From Paraphysomonas bandaiensis (Eukaryota; Chrysophyceae), in NCBI GenBank assembly GCA_965644295.1, contig CBFFRP010000665.1, positions 1 to 29,517 of the forward strand: DNA of 29,517 nucleotides, read 5' to 3'. The notes beneath the pieces were generated by a model, which was not told where the DNA came from, searched no databases, and worked only from the letters and a program-made list of their open reading frames with translations. A program made the translations under genes and the position numbers. Within the stretch, counting starts at the first letter, position 1, and the number at the start of each line of letters is the position of its first letter. Positions 19,558 to 29,517 of the stretch are shown piece after piece.

Positions 19558-20373
19558 GTTCTGTTCAAGAAGTTTTGTATAAAAGATTCTGTATCAAGAA
19601 TCAACAGGGCCAGTCAACAATATATTGCAAGCAAAAAATAAAAATAATATTTCAATAATAATATTATGTTGCAAGATATTGATATATATAATTGTTCGAT
19701 GTTATAATAGTAGATGAGTTATGTGATTATGAAGTGTTGCTTATGATTAATCAAGTATATTTTTTATGACACACTAGCATGAGCAATATATATTGCTACA
19801 ATAATAATCAATATATTGTAGAAAGCAAGAATAAACAATTGCAATATATTGCAATCCAATATATTTTTGACTGGCCCTGAGAGTCAAAGCCCACCGGATG
19901 TAGTGACTGCTATGATTCCTACTGTGTGGCAGAATTCCGATACCACCGCCCTCGTAGACGACTTGAGGAATGTACTTCCCATACATGTGAGCGCCTGCAG
20001 CTAGGCTTATTATCTCAGTGCTAGGCAAACATATGTATTCTACTACACTTATTAGTATTAATGTATTAATAATATGATGTTGTTTCTGAAAGCTAATCCA
20101 CACTTAGCACCTCCTCGATTGGAGGCCCTTATGTTCTTGCGCTTTACTAGACTTCTGTGGAATGCAAGTACAGTTGAAGATGCTATACGTGCCTGTAATG
20201 AGTAGCTTATTTTTAATTAGACAATAATTGGCAATTGAATTGCAATTAATTGTTACACACCCCTGATGGTCGGACAATTTTGAATCATTATATTTTATAT
20301 TCAACCTAGACACTTCAAATTATTAACTTCACAAATATATATTTCAGCCAAACTACTGAACCATGTCGTATAG
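19558..20373 (+). CDS. Unidentified protein, partial multi-exon model interrupted by a MITE
   Basis: An open stretch begins after a TTTGAG acceptor-like site at 19558 (GSVQEVLYKRFCIKNQ). Once the MITE at 19605-19879 and one 8-bp target copy are ignored, it continues in frame at 19888 (SPPDVVTAMIPTVWQNSD, then DDLRNVLPIH) to a GTGAGC donor at 19987. A last part from 20093 reads NPHLAPPRLEALMFLRFTRL and TVEDAIRA. It either stops at 20203-20205 or splices from 20194 to 20348 (acceptor TATATATTTCAG) to end KLLNHVV. The phase between 19986 and 20093 does not close without a small middle exon, so this model is incomplete. I do not recognise the protein. LEAL...EDAIR is faintly like the C-terminal helices of MCM helicases, but no AAA+ domain is present. 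Confidence 0.4.
19605..19879. mobile_element. hAT-like MITE (275 bp)
   Basis: Perfect 13-bp terminal inverted repeats CAGGGCCAGTCAA (19605-19617) and TTGACTGGCCCTG (19867-19879), extendable to about 23 bp with one mismatch. They are flanked by 8-bp direct repeats AGAATCAA (19597-19604) and AGAGTCAA (19880-19887), 7 of 8 matching. A CAGGG terminus and 8-bp target duplication are features of the hAT superfamily. The interior is AT-rich with CAATATATTG motifs and has no transposase, so it is non-autonomous. Confidence 0.85.
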
Positions 20374-20639
20374 TGACTCTATCTACGGTTTCATGTTTCA
20401 TAGTGGGAACAACGGGGATATGCTTAGCAAAAAGAACGACGTATTCTGTGTATTTCAATATGGAAGGGAAATTATATTTATCACAACTTATAATCACTGA
20501 ATGATCCAATAATGTATTCTCAATGTATAATCACTCATCAAAACAGGGTTGTAGAGGTACACTGCAGAGCGACACCACTCAATGGTTCGATATGCAATTC
20601 ATCAGCCGCGTTGCGAGTTTGTTGGTGCGGTACTTCTAG
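20363..20639 (+). other. Possible short exons of unknown gene, convergent with SNRPA1
   Basis: Two short open stretches lie on the plus strand. The first, 20363-20500, is MSYSDSIYGFMFHSG... (45 residues). The second follows an AAAACAG acceptor-like site near 20546 and reads DTTQWFDMQFISRVASLLV to a stop at 20637-20639, 24 bp before the SNRPA1 stop on the other strand. Their amino-acid composition looks coding, but I cannot join them in phase or to the upstream gene. They could be its 3' exons in another frame, or chance. Confidence 0.25.
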
Positions 20640-20663
20640 CTAACTATGAAGACAGGACAGGAA

Positions 20664-21561
20664 TTATTTCCCGTTTGCGGAGGTCAGGCCAACATGTCCA
20701 TTGCTACCGTCCTCCTCTGCGAATACAAAAGTACCAGTCTGTACGCAACACACATTCGGGTCAGTCATACATTATCTGACAAGCACCCACACACGACACA
20801 TACCTTTAGTTGCTTCTCGATTCTGTCCATTTCCTCCCGGGTGGTGGCGCTCTCTATCGCCCGACGCACTTGCTCCCTCTGACTCTCAGTCAGACGGGAG
20901 GCCGCACTCATTCTAGCCTGTTGCTTCTCCTGCTCAGCTGCTTGGTGCTCTTCTTGTACACTGGATATAACACCTTGGCCCTCCGAGCTCTCAAAAAGAG
21001 TAGCAGCAGCTTCACGTTCCACTTTTTTAACCTTAACGAAGTCCAGAAATTTCAACTGCGGCATCTTGTGAATGACGTAGAGTCTATAATGAGGTCGCTG
21101 CGTCACAGGGTTGTCCATCAAACTCAGACACTCTAAATTTTGCAGGGATGCTATGTTGTCTATCTCAGAAAGATTAGCTATTCTGTTATTGGTGAGAACT
21201 AGAGTATTCAGCTGAGGAAGATTCTCTCCGATGCTTCCCACGCGGAATACATAGTTGTTGTTCACCAACAGAGTCGTCAGTCTTCGCATGCGAGGGAAGT
21301 TATCGAGTATGCGGATCTCATTATCAGAAAAATCAATGACATCAAACTGATCCTGCAGCACGCTGAGGTTCTCAACAGCCGGCACTTTAAACCCTATACG
21401 GCATCATTACTCATTAAAATCATAGTGATATATCGCACCTCTTAGAAATAACTCTCGCTCTCTGACTGGATTGAGATAACTCTCAGCCCTCTGCTATAAG
21501 TCAGATAAACAGCAACATCATGAGCATCACGCACCAGCAATACATCCGCTGTGAGCCGCAT
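20664..21561 (-). CDS. SNRPA1: U2 small nuclear ribonucleoprotein A' (U2A', Lea1)
   Basis: Leucine-rich-repeat protein that pairs with U2B'' on stem-loop IV of U2 snRNA in the spliceosome. Exons on the minus strand: 21535-21561, 21439-21493, 20804-21393 and 20664-20738, in phase, giving 248 residues (human 255). Introns are 41, 45 and 65 bp. The start MRLTADVLL and then QRAESYLNPVRERELFLRG followed by FKVPAVENL track the human N-terminus; the first coding exon is only 27 bp. The family hallmark DQFDVIDFSDNEIR, LRRs such as LVLTNNRI, and the LRR cap with NPVTQRPHYRLYVIHKMPQL are all present. The C-terminal tail is charged and helical (SQREQVRRAIESATT) and ends LTSANGK. A working U2A' fits the many introns seen here. 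It is divergent from the coiled-coil gene at 22318. Confidence 0.96.
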
Positions 21562-22317
21562 CGCAATACCGTCAACTAGGAAGACTCACAGATCGATTGG
21601 TGTGCAATGGATTGTATTTAATGGAAGGACGGAGCGGAGGTGTGTGCAGACCGGACCGTCGAGACGACTGTGATGCACTGGAGCCGGATGTGTGTGTAGT
21701 GCAGTGCGGAGTATGCGTGTGTGTATGTATGCAAGCACAGGAGCTGGGTGTGCTTGACTGTGGTATACACTCTGTATACCCATGAATACAGTGGAAAGGA
21801 TGGGCTGCTCCACACAACCACTGCACTGATGTCTCACTTTTCAGGATTCGAGATGGAAAACTCTGAAAAAAGAGGAAATATATAAAAATACAGTGTTTTT
21901 TTGTATCGACCGAAATTATACGCAGTTTTTATGCATAGAAAAACTCATCCGTAATTTTTTACCATATTTCTTTAAGGTCGGTATGTACGTACAGCTGTAA
22001 CCGTTACGTTAGAAGGTTGGTTGCAAAGTCTCGACTTCGTCTTCGCGTGTCGTGACGGACTTCATCATCACGCCAACTTCGTGTGTGTTCATCCATACAA
22101 AGCGCTCCATAGTAGCACATAAATAACTTCGACTTCAACTTCGTGTTCGTGTGTAGTACTTGAATTGTACAGTGCTGAGCTGCTTCATCTAGAGGCTCTG
22201 CGTATCTAGAGGCTCTGCGTATCGCTATACACACATACATACTGCTATATATTCGTGTGACTCTCTGTCGTCAGTTGGAGGTGTTTCTACGTGTAATCCA
22301 CTTATCCAAGTATCCTC
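21562..22317. promoter_or_regulatory. Divergent intergenic region between SNRPA1 and coiled-coil gene
   Basis: About 750 bp separate two start codons pointing away from each other, so both promoters lie here. It contains a GT-rich stretch (21690-21750), a T- and A-rich stretch (21880-21975) and CTTCG-rich sequence (22030-22150). A perfect 17-bp tandem duplication ATCTAGAGGCTCTGCGT occupies 22187-22203 and 22204-22220, about 100 bp before the downstream ATG. The reading frames in the GT-rich part look like low-complexity noise. Confidence 0.5.
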
Positions 22318-25300
22318 ATGAGCACCTGGGTGGAGGAACTAAATGAATTTCAGAGCGGATCGGACAAACAGTTCGGCGCTATGGAGACTGGCGGAGGCAT
22401 GAGGAGGTGTGTCTGTATCTCTGCACTGCATGCGTCTCTGCCCTTATCATCCGTCACAGCACATTTGTTAAGCCGAAGCCGTCCCGCAAAGAGACTCTAA
22501 AGGCGGAGCTCAAGCTGTTGGAGTGGCATAAACTTGCGAACGACGCGGCTCTTAAGGTACATATCACGCGATCTTATGTGCTGTGTGTTGGGGGTTGTTA
22601 GGAGATATGTATGATATGCTATGCTGTGTGTTGCGGGTTGTTAAGAGATATGTATGATATGCTATGCTGTGTGTTGGGGGTTGTTAAGAGATATGTATGA
22701 TATGCTATGCTGTGTGTTGGGGGTTGTTAAGAGATATGTATGATATGCTATGCTGTGTGTTGCGGGTTGTTAGGAGATATGTATGATATGCTATGCTGTG
22801 TGTTGGGGGTTGTTAAGAGATATGTATCACGCGATATGCTATGCTGTGTGTTGGGGGTTGTTAAGAGATATGTATGATATGATATGCTGTGTGTTGGGGG
22901 TTGTTAAGAGATATGTATGATGTGATATGCTGTGTGTTGCGGGTTGTTAGGAGATATGTATGATATGCTATGCTGTGTGTTGGGGGTTGTTAGGAGATAT
23001 GTATGATATGCTATGCTGTGTGTTGGGGGTTGTTAGGAGATATGTATCACGCGATCTTATGTGCTGTGTGTTGGGGGTTGTTAAGAGATATGTATGATAT
23101 GATATGCTGTGTGTTGGGGGTTGTTAGGAGATATGTATGATATGCTATGCTGTGTGTTGCGGGTTGTTAGGAGATATGTATGATATGCTATGCTGTGTGT
23201 TGGGGGTTGTTAGGAGATATGTATGATATGATATGGTGTGTGTTGCGGGTTGTTAGGAGATATGTATGATATGCTATGCTGTGTGTTGGGGGTTGTTAGG
23301 AGATATGTATGATATGATATGGTGTATGTTGCGGGTTGTTAGGAGATATGTATGATATGCTATGCTGTGTGTTGGGGGTTGTTAAGAGATATGTATGATA
23401 TGCTATGCTGTGTGTTGGGGGTTGTTAGGAGATATGTATGATATGCTATGCTGTGTGTTGGGGGTTGTTAAGAGATATGTATGATATGCTATGCTGTGTT
23501 TTGGGGGTTGTTAAGATATATGTATGATATGCTATGCTGTGTGTTGGGGGTTGTTAAGAGATATGTATGATATGCTATGCTGTGTGTTGCGGGTTGTTAA
23601 GAGATATGTATGATATGATATGCTGTGTGTTGGGGGTTGTTAAGAGATATGTATCACGCGATCTTATGTGCTGTGTGTTGGGGGTTGTTAAGAGATATGT
23701 ATGATATGATATGGTGTGTGTTGCGGGTTGTTAGGAGATATGTATGATATGCTATGCTGTGTGTTGGGGGTTGTTAGGAGATATGTATGATATGATATGG
23801 TCTGTGTTGGGGGTTGTTAGGAGATATGTATGATATGCTATGCTGTGTGTTGCGGGTTGTTAGGAGATATGTATGATATGCTATGCTGTGTGTTGGGGGT
23901 TGTTAAGAGATATGTATGATATGCTATGCTGTGTGTTGGGGGTTGTTAAGAGATATGTATGATATGCTATGCTGTGTGTTGAGGGTTGTTAGGAGATATG
24001 TATGATATGCTATGCTGTGTGTTGGGGGTTGTTAAGAGATATGTATCACGCGATCTTATGTGCTGTGTGTTGGGGGTTGTTAAGAGATATGTATGATATG
24101 ATATGGTGTGTGTTGCGGGTTGTTAGGAGATATGTATGATATGCTATGCTGTGTGTTGGGGGTTGTTAGGAGATATGTATGATATGATATGCTGTGTGTT
24201 GGGGGTTGTTAGGAGATATGTATCACGCGATCTTATGTGCTGTGTGTTGGGGGTTGTTAAGAGATATGTATGATATGATATGCTGTGTGTTGGGGGTTGT
24301 TAGGAGATATGTATCACGCGATCTTATGTGCTGTGTGTTGGGGGTTGTTAAGAGATATGTATGATATGATATGCTGTGTGTTGGGGGTTGTTAAGAGATA
24401 TGTATGATATGATATGGTGTGTGTTGGGGGTTGTTAGGAGATATGTATCACGCGATCTTATGTGCTGTGTGTTGGGGGTTGTTAAGAGATATGTATGATA
24501 TGATATGGTGTGTGTTGGGGGTTGTTAGGAGATATGTATGATATGATATGCTGTGTGTTGGGGGTTGTTAAGAGATATGTATCACGCGATCTTATGTGCT
24601 GTGTGTTGGGGGTTGTTAGGAGATATGTATCACGCGATCTTATGTGCTGTGTGTTGGGGGTTGTTAAGAGATATGTATGATATGATATGCTGTGTGTTGG
24701 GGGTTGTTAAGAGATATGTATGATATGATATGGTGTGTGTTGGGGGTTGTTAGGAGATATGTATCACGCGATCTTATGTGCTGTGTGTTGGGGGTTGTTA
24801 AGAGATATGTATGATATGATATGCTGTGTGTTGGGGGTTGTTAGGAGATATGTATGATCTTATGTGCTGTGTGTTGGGGGTTGTTAAGAGATATGTATCA
24901 CGCGATCTTATGTGCTGTGTGTTGGGGGTTGTTAGGAGATATGTATCACGCGATCTTATGTGCTGTGTGTTGGGGGTTGTTAAGAGATATGTATGATATG
25001 ATATGCTGTGTGTTGGGGGTTGTTAGGAGATATGTATCACGCGATCTTATGTGCTGTGTGTTGGGGGTTGTTAGGAGATATGTATCACGCGATCTTATGT
25101 GCTGTGTGTTGGGGGTTGTTAAGATATATGTATCACGCGATCTTATGTGCTGTGTGTTGGGGGTTGTTAAGAGATATGTATGATATGATATGCTGTGTGT
25201 TGGGGGTTGTTAAGAGATATGTATGATATGATATGCTGTGTGTTGGGGGTTGTTAAGAGATATGTATGATATGATATGCTGTGTGTTGGGGGTTGTTAGG

Positions 25301-28254
25301 AGATATGTATCACGCGATCTGATATGCTGTGTGTTGGGGGTTGTTAAGAGATATGTATCACGCGATCTTATGTGCTGTGTGTTGGGGGTTGTTAGGAGAT
25401 ATGTATCACGCGATCTTATGTGCTGTGTGTTGGGGGTTGTTAAGAGATATGTATGATATGATATGCTGTGTGTTGGGGGTTGTTAAGAGATATGTATGAT
25501 ATGATATGGTGTGTGTTGGGGGTTGTTAGGAGATATGTATCACGCGATCTTATGTGCTGTGTGTTGGGGGTTGTTAAGAGATATGTATGATATGATATGC
25601 TGTGTGTTGGGGGTTGTTAGGAGATATGTATGATATGATATGCTGTGTGTTGGGGGTTGTTAAGAGATATGTATCACGCGATCTTATGTGCTGTGTGTTG
25701 GGGGTTGTTAGGAGATATGTATCACGCGATCTTATGTGCTGTGTGTTGGGGGTTGTTAAGAGATATGTATGATATGATATGGTGTGTGTTGGGGGTTGTT
25801 AGGAGATATGTATCACGCGATCTTATGTGCTGTGTGTTGGGGGTTGTTAGGAGATATGTATCACGCGATCTTATGTGCTGTGTGTTGGGGGTTGTTAAGA
25901 TATATGTATCACGCGATCTTATGTGCTGTGTGTTGGGGGTTGTTAAGAGATATGTATGATATGATATGCTGTGTGTTGGGGGTTGTTAGGAGATATGTAT
26001 GATATGATATGCTGTGTGTTGGGGGTTGTTAAGAGATATGTATGATATGATATGCTGTGTGTTGGGGGTTGTTAGGAGATATGTATCATGCGATCTGATA
26101 TGCTGTGTGTTGGGGGTTGTTAAGAGATATGTATCACGCGATCTTATGTGCTGTGTGTTGGGGGTTGTTAAGAGATATGTATGATATGATATGCTGTGTG
26201 TTGGTGGTTGTTAAGAGATATGTATGATATGCTATGCTATGTGTTGGGGGTTGTTAGGAAATATGTATCACGCGATCTTATGTGCTGTGTGTTGGGGGTT
26301 GTTAGGAGATATGTATCACGCGATCTTATGTGCTGTGTGTTGGGGGTTGTTAGGAGATGTGTATCACGCGATCTTATGTGCTGTGTGTTGGGGGTTGTTA
26401 AGAGATATGTATCACGCGATCTTATGTGCTGTGTGTTGGTGGTTGTTAAGAGATATGTATCACGCGATCTGATATGGTGTGTGTTGGGGGTTGTTAGGAG
26501 ATATGTATGATATGATATGCTGTGTGTTGGGGGTTGCTTGGAGGTATTAGTATGGGAGATATCTACGTTTGGAACATATTGATATGTATGTCTATATATA
26601 GATATTAACTATGCGTGATGTTCATATACATGGGATACATTGGTGTATTTATTGGTACAGATAGAATTCAGTTTGCGAGATATTTTGTTGTGGATGAGTT
26701 GCGTATTATGTTGTCGTATTGACAAGTACATTGCGGTAATTTGGGGATTGTATAGGCGGCACTGATGCAGACCAAAGCTTTGCATGAGCCGGGTGTGCAG
26801 AAAACGGCACCACTGGAGGAGGAAGCAAAACGGATTAGAAAGATTATAACTAATGAACAGACCAAGCCTCTTGAGGTGTTTATTTTGGATTTCATTGTTT
26901 TTATGTCACATTCTGTCGCCAGGTTACTCGGGATTTTGTTCTAAAGTATGAGCAGAAAGAATTGTCGGATTCTGAGAGGTTAACGACGCAGGTTGAGAGA
27001 CACATTGAAACACTGCGCACAATTCGTAGCAAGTTAGAGGATAGAATAGAGCTCAAGGGGCGTATAGGGGAATATCGGGACTGGAAGAAAGAGTTCATGC
27101 ACAAAAAGAATGCTGTAATGAGCGGAAAAACGCTGCAAAGTCTGACTCCACCTGCCAGTGGTACACACACCCAGTCGACAGAGAAGCAGCGCACACTAGG
27201 GTCTGGGGGTGGGTCCCGGGACCTCGCCACTGTGCTAGACAGTCTTAACAAACTTGCTCAACTGGAAGCGCGCATTACAAGTCTGGAGAAAGATAGTGAG
27301 AACATGTTTGACAAGATGAAGCGTACCGAAGAGTCTTCACAACGTGAAGCAGAGCGAACTGCGCTGCAGTTCAAAAAGAAGCGTGCTGCGGACCCTCTTG
27401 GGAAAGGATCCGTAAAGACAGTTTACGCCCTACGGACGAAGAAGGTTCCTCTTCATACAGGTGTAAAGCTTCCGCGTCAGCAGAAGACAGGCGGCACCTT
27501 CTTAACCGCGATGGACGGAGCGGAGACGAACACGAGGTACATGCATCAAGTTGATTGTCACCTTAGATGACATTATTTCTGCAGAGATGCACGTGCCAGG
27601 GAGCGGCAACGACAATTGGCTATGGCGTCCTCTGGTCAGAAGAATTTACGGAATCGAGTGAAGACAAGAAAACAGCGCGCGGTAGAGGATGTTAACTCAC
27701 ATCGCAAACACGAGGAGGCATTGCAGGAGTTGAATAAAAGGCGGTCAGAGCAGGCGGCGCGTATGAAACAGAACCGCAACCCCACTGTTGGTAAGGGTGC
27801 TAGTTCGGGTAGAAAGTTCAAGAACAAGTATATGGAAGACTTCCATAAACTCAAAAAGGAGAGCCGCACAAAACGAGGTATGTATGTACCTGTGTAGACG
27901 TCTACGTAGAGTTACATGTAGTATTTAGCTGAGAGGCGAGCAGAGCGCCGAACAGAGCCTACTGTCCGGACGCGGCGCGTCCCTGCGAAGGCACACAAAG
28001 AACAGGTGTCATCCATGACTATGCCCGCAATTTCCAGCAGACCCATCGGAAATACACGCAAGCCAGCTACGAAGACTGCTGGCACCATAACTAGGCGCGC
28101 CAATGCTGTTCCCACAAGGAGGGGAGGGCCTGCGAGAAATAGTGCTGCCCCATCCAATGGACCAGGCACAGGGAAAATGCCCTTAATTGTAGGTTCTGGA
28201 GTTGGAGGGGCCAGAGCTTTGAAACAGCAGAAGGCCAGTAGGCGGTCTTACTAG
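22318..28254 (+). CDS. Coiled-coil protein of unknown function with a 4.2-kb intron
   Basis: Exons 22318-22406, 22460-22556, 26756-26875, 26923-27536, 27585-27877 and 27929-28254 join in phase to 512 residues. The start MSTWVEELNEFQSGSD is the first ATG. Residues about 40-200 are charged and helical (AELKLLEWHKLAND; ERHIETLRTIRSKLEDRIEL; GEYRDWKKEFMHKK), a likely coiled coil. A second helical segment follows (LEARITSLEKDSENMFDKM). The last about 170 residues are basic and Arg/Lys-rich with a Gly/Pro/Ala/Ser-rich tail (RRANAVPTRRGGPARN) ending ASRRSY. No enzyme motif is visible. Such composition suits a cytoskeletal, flagellar or RNA/microtubule-binding protein, but I do not recognise a family. 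Four introns are 47-53 bp; intron 2 (22557-26755) is 4,199 bp and mostly minisatellite. Confidence 0.82.
22557..26536. repeat. 43/48-bp intronic minisatellite, about 4 kb
   Basis: Fills nearly the whole second intron of the coiled-coil gene, starting at the splice donor itself. The core GCTGTGTGTTGGGGGTTGTTA is followed by AGAG or GGAG and ATATGTAT. It is then linked either by GATATGCTAT or GATATGATAT (43-bp units) or by CACGCGATCTTATGT (48-bp units). Roughly 85-90 units fit in 3,980 bp. Point variants include TTGCGGG for TTGGGGG and GGTGTG for GCTGTG. The 43-bp units dominate the first third; 48-bp units become common from about 24000. The remaining intron (26537-26755) is not repetitive. 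Confidence 0.97.
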
Positions 28255-28500
28255 TATAGTACTAGACTAGTAGATTGATTGATAGTTGTTAACGCGTGAT
28301 TATCAGATAGTCTCTTCGACTATTTAAATTCTGTGTGGAATTAATTGGTGGGAGGGAACTACAATTTCGTATATGTATACGCTGAAGAATGAAATGTTTA
28401 TGGTATTCTGTTATGTCAGCTCAATAATATGTGTGAACTGAATAAATTAAAAATGTTAATATGAGGTGAAGGGAATTGTAACAGAAGTTGACATTATTTG
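28255..28500. other. AT-rich spacer
   Basis: AT-rich sequence between the stop of the coiled-coil gene and the copia RT fragment. It must include the 3' UTR of the former. I see no LTR or other repeat. Just before the RT frame, 28467-28496 reads in another phase as GIVTEVDI, which could be the residue of RT motif A (VDI before AYLN) after a frameshift, but the surrounding composition argues against it. Confidence 0.4.
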
Positions 28501-29517
28501 CGTGCCTACCTAAACGCCGACCTTGAGCATCCCCACATCATCCGGATCCCTAAGGACGTTACCGAGGTCTACGTGCGACACAAGCCTCATCTCCGAAAGT
28601 ATGTTCAACCCAATGGGACAATGCTTGCTGACGCAGTCAAGGCCTTGTACGGACTACCCGAAGCAGGACTACGCTGGCACCGAACCATTTCAGGGGTGCT
28701 GCTGGAGGCCGGATTCCGAATCAGCGACGCCGATCCATGTGTGTTTATATATGTGAGCAAACGTGGCAAGTGCACCATAGCACTCCACGTGGACGACCTC
28801 CTGGTCACCACAACTTCGAAGGAGCTCACCGAATGGCTCGAGAAGCTCCTCAGTGACAAGTTCGGAAAGGTAACCACAGAAACCGAATCCCAGATCCCAT
28901 ATCTCGGGATGGTCCTCACCGTGCATGACCAGGGACACATCACTGTCTCCATGCCTGCTTACATTGACGAGCTACTTCGTGACCACAGCGACGGATCCAA
29001 GGCCAAGACTCCAGCGACAAAGCACTTGTTCCGGAACGACAAGCCTGGAGACCCGGTGGACGCTAGTGAATATCTCAGCCTCCTGATGAAACTTATGTAC
29101 CTAGCCAAGAGGATCAGACCCGATATCTTGCTTGCGTGCAGCCATTTAGCCACCAGGGCAAAGTGTCCAGACACCCATGACCGATGCAAGCTGCTGCGAG
29201 TGTTGGCATACATCAATGGCACCAAAGACCTGACGCTGACACTCGACCCAGACTCTATCACACTTGAGTGTTGGGCAGACGCGAGTTATGGAGTTCACCC
29301 AGATGGGAAAGGGCATACGGGCATCGTGATGAAGATAGGCTCCAGGAGTGGTGGAACCATACTTGCAAAGTCAGTCAAGCAGAAGTGTGTGAGCCGCTCC
29401 TCATCCGAGTCAGAACTCATCTCTGCAGACACTGGTATTCCCCCAATCCTCGTCCAGAGAACACTGCTCTCAGACCTGGGTTACCCGCAGCCTCCGACTG
29501 TGCTTTATCAGGACAAC
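28501..29517 (+). CDS. Ty1/copia reverse transcriptase-RNase H, partial (open at the right edge)
   Basis: One uninterrupted frame of 339 codons from 28501 to the end of the window. It begins inside RT motif A (RAYLNADLEHPH). It contains LADAVKALYGLPEAGLRWH and the catalytic motif LHVDDLLV, where the usual Tyr before VDD is His, then the copia connection (SEYLSLLMKLMYLAKRIRPD). RNase H follows: WADASYGVHPDGKGHTGIV, KSVKQKCVSRSSSESEL, and the final YQDN. The 5' part (gag, protease, integrase, RT start) is absent, so the element is 5' truncated or rearranged; no LTR is seen on its left. The long open frame suggests it is younger than the left-hand pol fragment. Copia RT copies element RNA into cDNA in cytoplasmic particles. 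Confidence 0.93.

Noticed and set aside
20093-20373. MCM helicase C-terminus
   Set aside because: LEAL...TVEDAIRA is reminiscent, but spacing is about five residues short and no AAA+ motifs lie upstream. Too weak to name.
21572-21837. Several minus-strand ORFs rich in His/Thr/Cys
   Set aside because: They lie in GT/CA-rich sequence of the SNRPA1 upstream region, have no motif, and overlap each other in different frames.
24854-26510. Repetitive plus-strand ORFs of 70-109 residues with repeated CCVLGVV or CAVCWGLL
   Set aside because: They come from the intronic minisatellite. 48-bp units keep frame and 43-bp units break it, so ORFs appear wherever 48-bp units cluster. No start context or conservation supports them.
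28464-28500. Frameshifted start of the copia RT (GIVTEVDI) upstream of 28501
   Set aside because: It would supply the motif A Asp, but it is in another frame, the preceding sequence is AT-rich and non-coding in character, and eight residues are not enough evidence.

Overview
This is nuclear DNA of an intron-rich, probably unicellular eukaryote. The genes have short GT-AG introns (mostly 41-65 bp) and the encoded proteins are eukaryote-specific: a Pol III subunit, the U2 snRNP A' protein and a HECT ubiquitin ligase. Ty1/copia LTR retroelements, satellites and minisatellites fill the rest. The lineage cannot be fixed from the sequence; an intron-rich free-living flagellate (for example a metamonad such as Kipferlia) is only a guess.

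Left third (1-11629), retroelement territory. A decayed copia pol fragment (integrase to start of RT, minus strand) occupies 1-1211. A 146-bp tandem array follows (1213-2506), then resumes at 7821-8675. A gag-like remnant (8676-9002) and a 451-bp LTR (9067-9517) come next. Read on the minus strand this is LTR, gag, 146-bp array, integrase, RT, the order of one copia element. The array is split by about 5.3 kb (2507-7820) holding an opposite-oriented copia 3' end with its LTR (2507-3619) joined to a copy of host genes (3633-7823). Further right are an internally deleted element and two more, damaged LTRs (9518-11629).

Middle (11848-19138), the parent locus of that copy. A nine-exon ankyrin-HECT ubiquitin ligase gene (minus) and a six-exon RNA polymerase III subunit RPC6 gene (plus) are divergently transcribed from a shared 1.2-kb region that carries a 40-bp minisatellite. 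Positions 14225-18534 are duplicated almost identically at 3633-7824. The copy lacks the catalytic end of the ligase and the 3' half of RPC6. Each copy of the ligase has its own frame lesions, mostly single-base homopolymer differences.

Right third (19139-29517). An unidentified plus-strand gene (about 19558-20373) appears to have a hAT-like MITE inside a coding exon. A four-exon SNRPA1 (U2A') gene (minus) is divergent from a six-exon coiled-coil protein gene (plus). Intron 2 of the latter is 4.2 kb, almost all of it a 43/48-bp minisatellite, whereas its other introns are 47-53 bp. The window ends in an open copia RT-RNase H frame (28501-29517, plus).

Exon boundaries were set by hand from GT/AG signals, reading-frame phase and conservation. 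They are strongest for RPC6, SNRPA1 and the HECT end, and weaker for the middle of the ligase gene and for the 19.5-20.6 kb gene.
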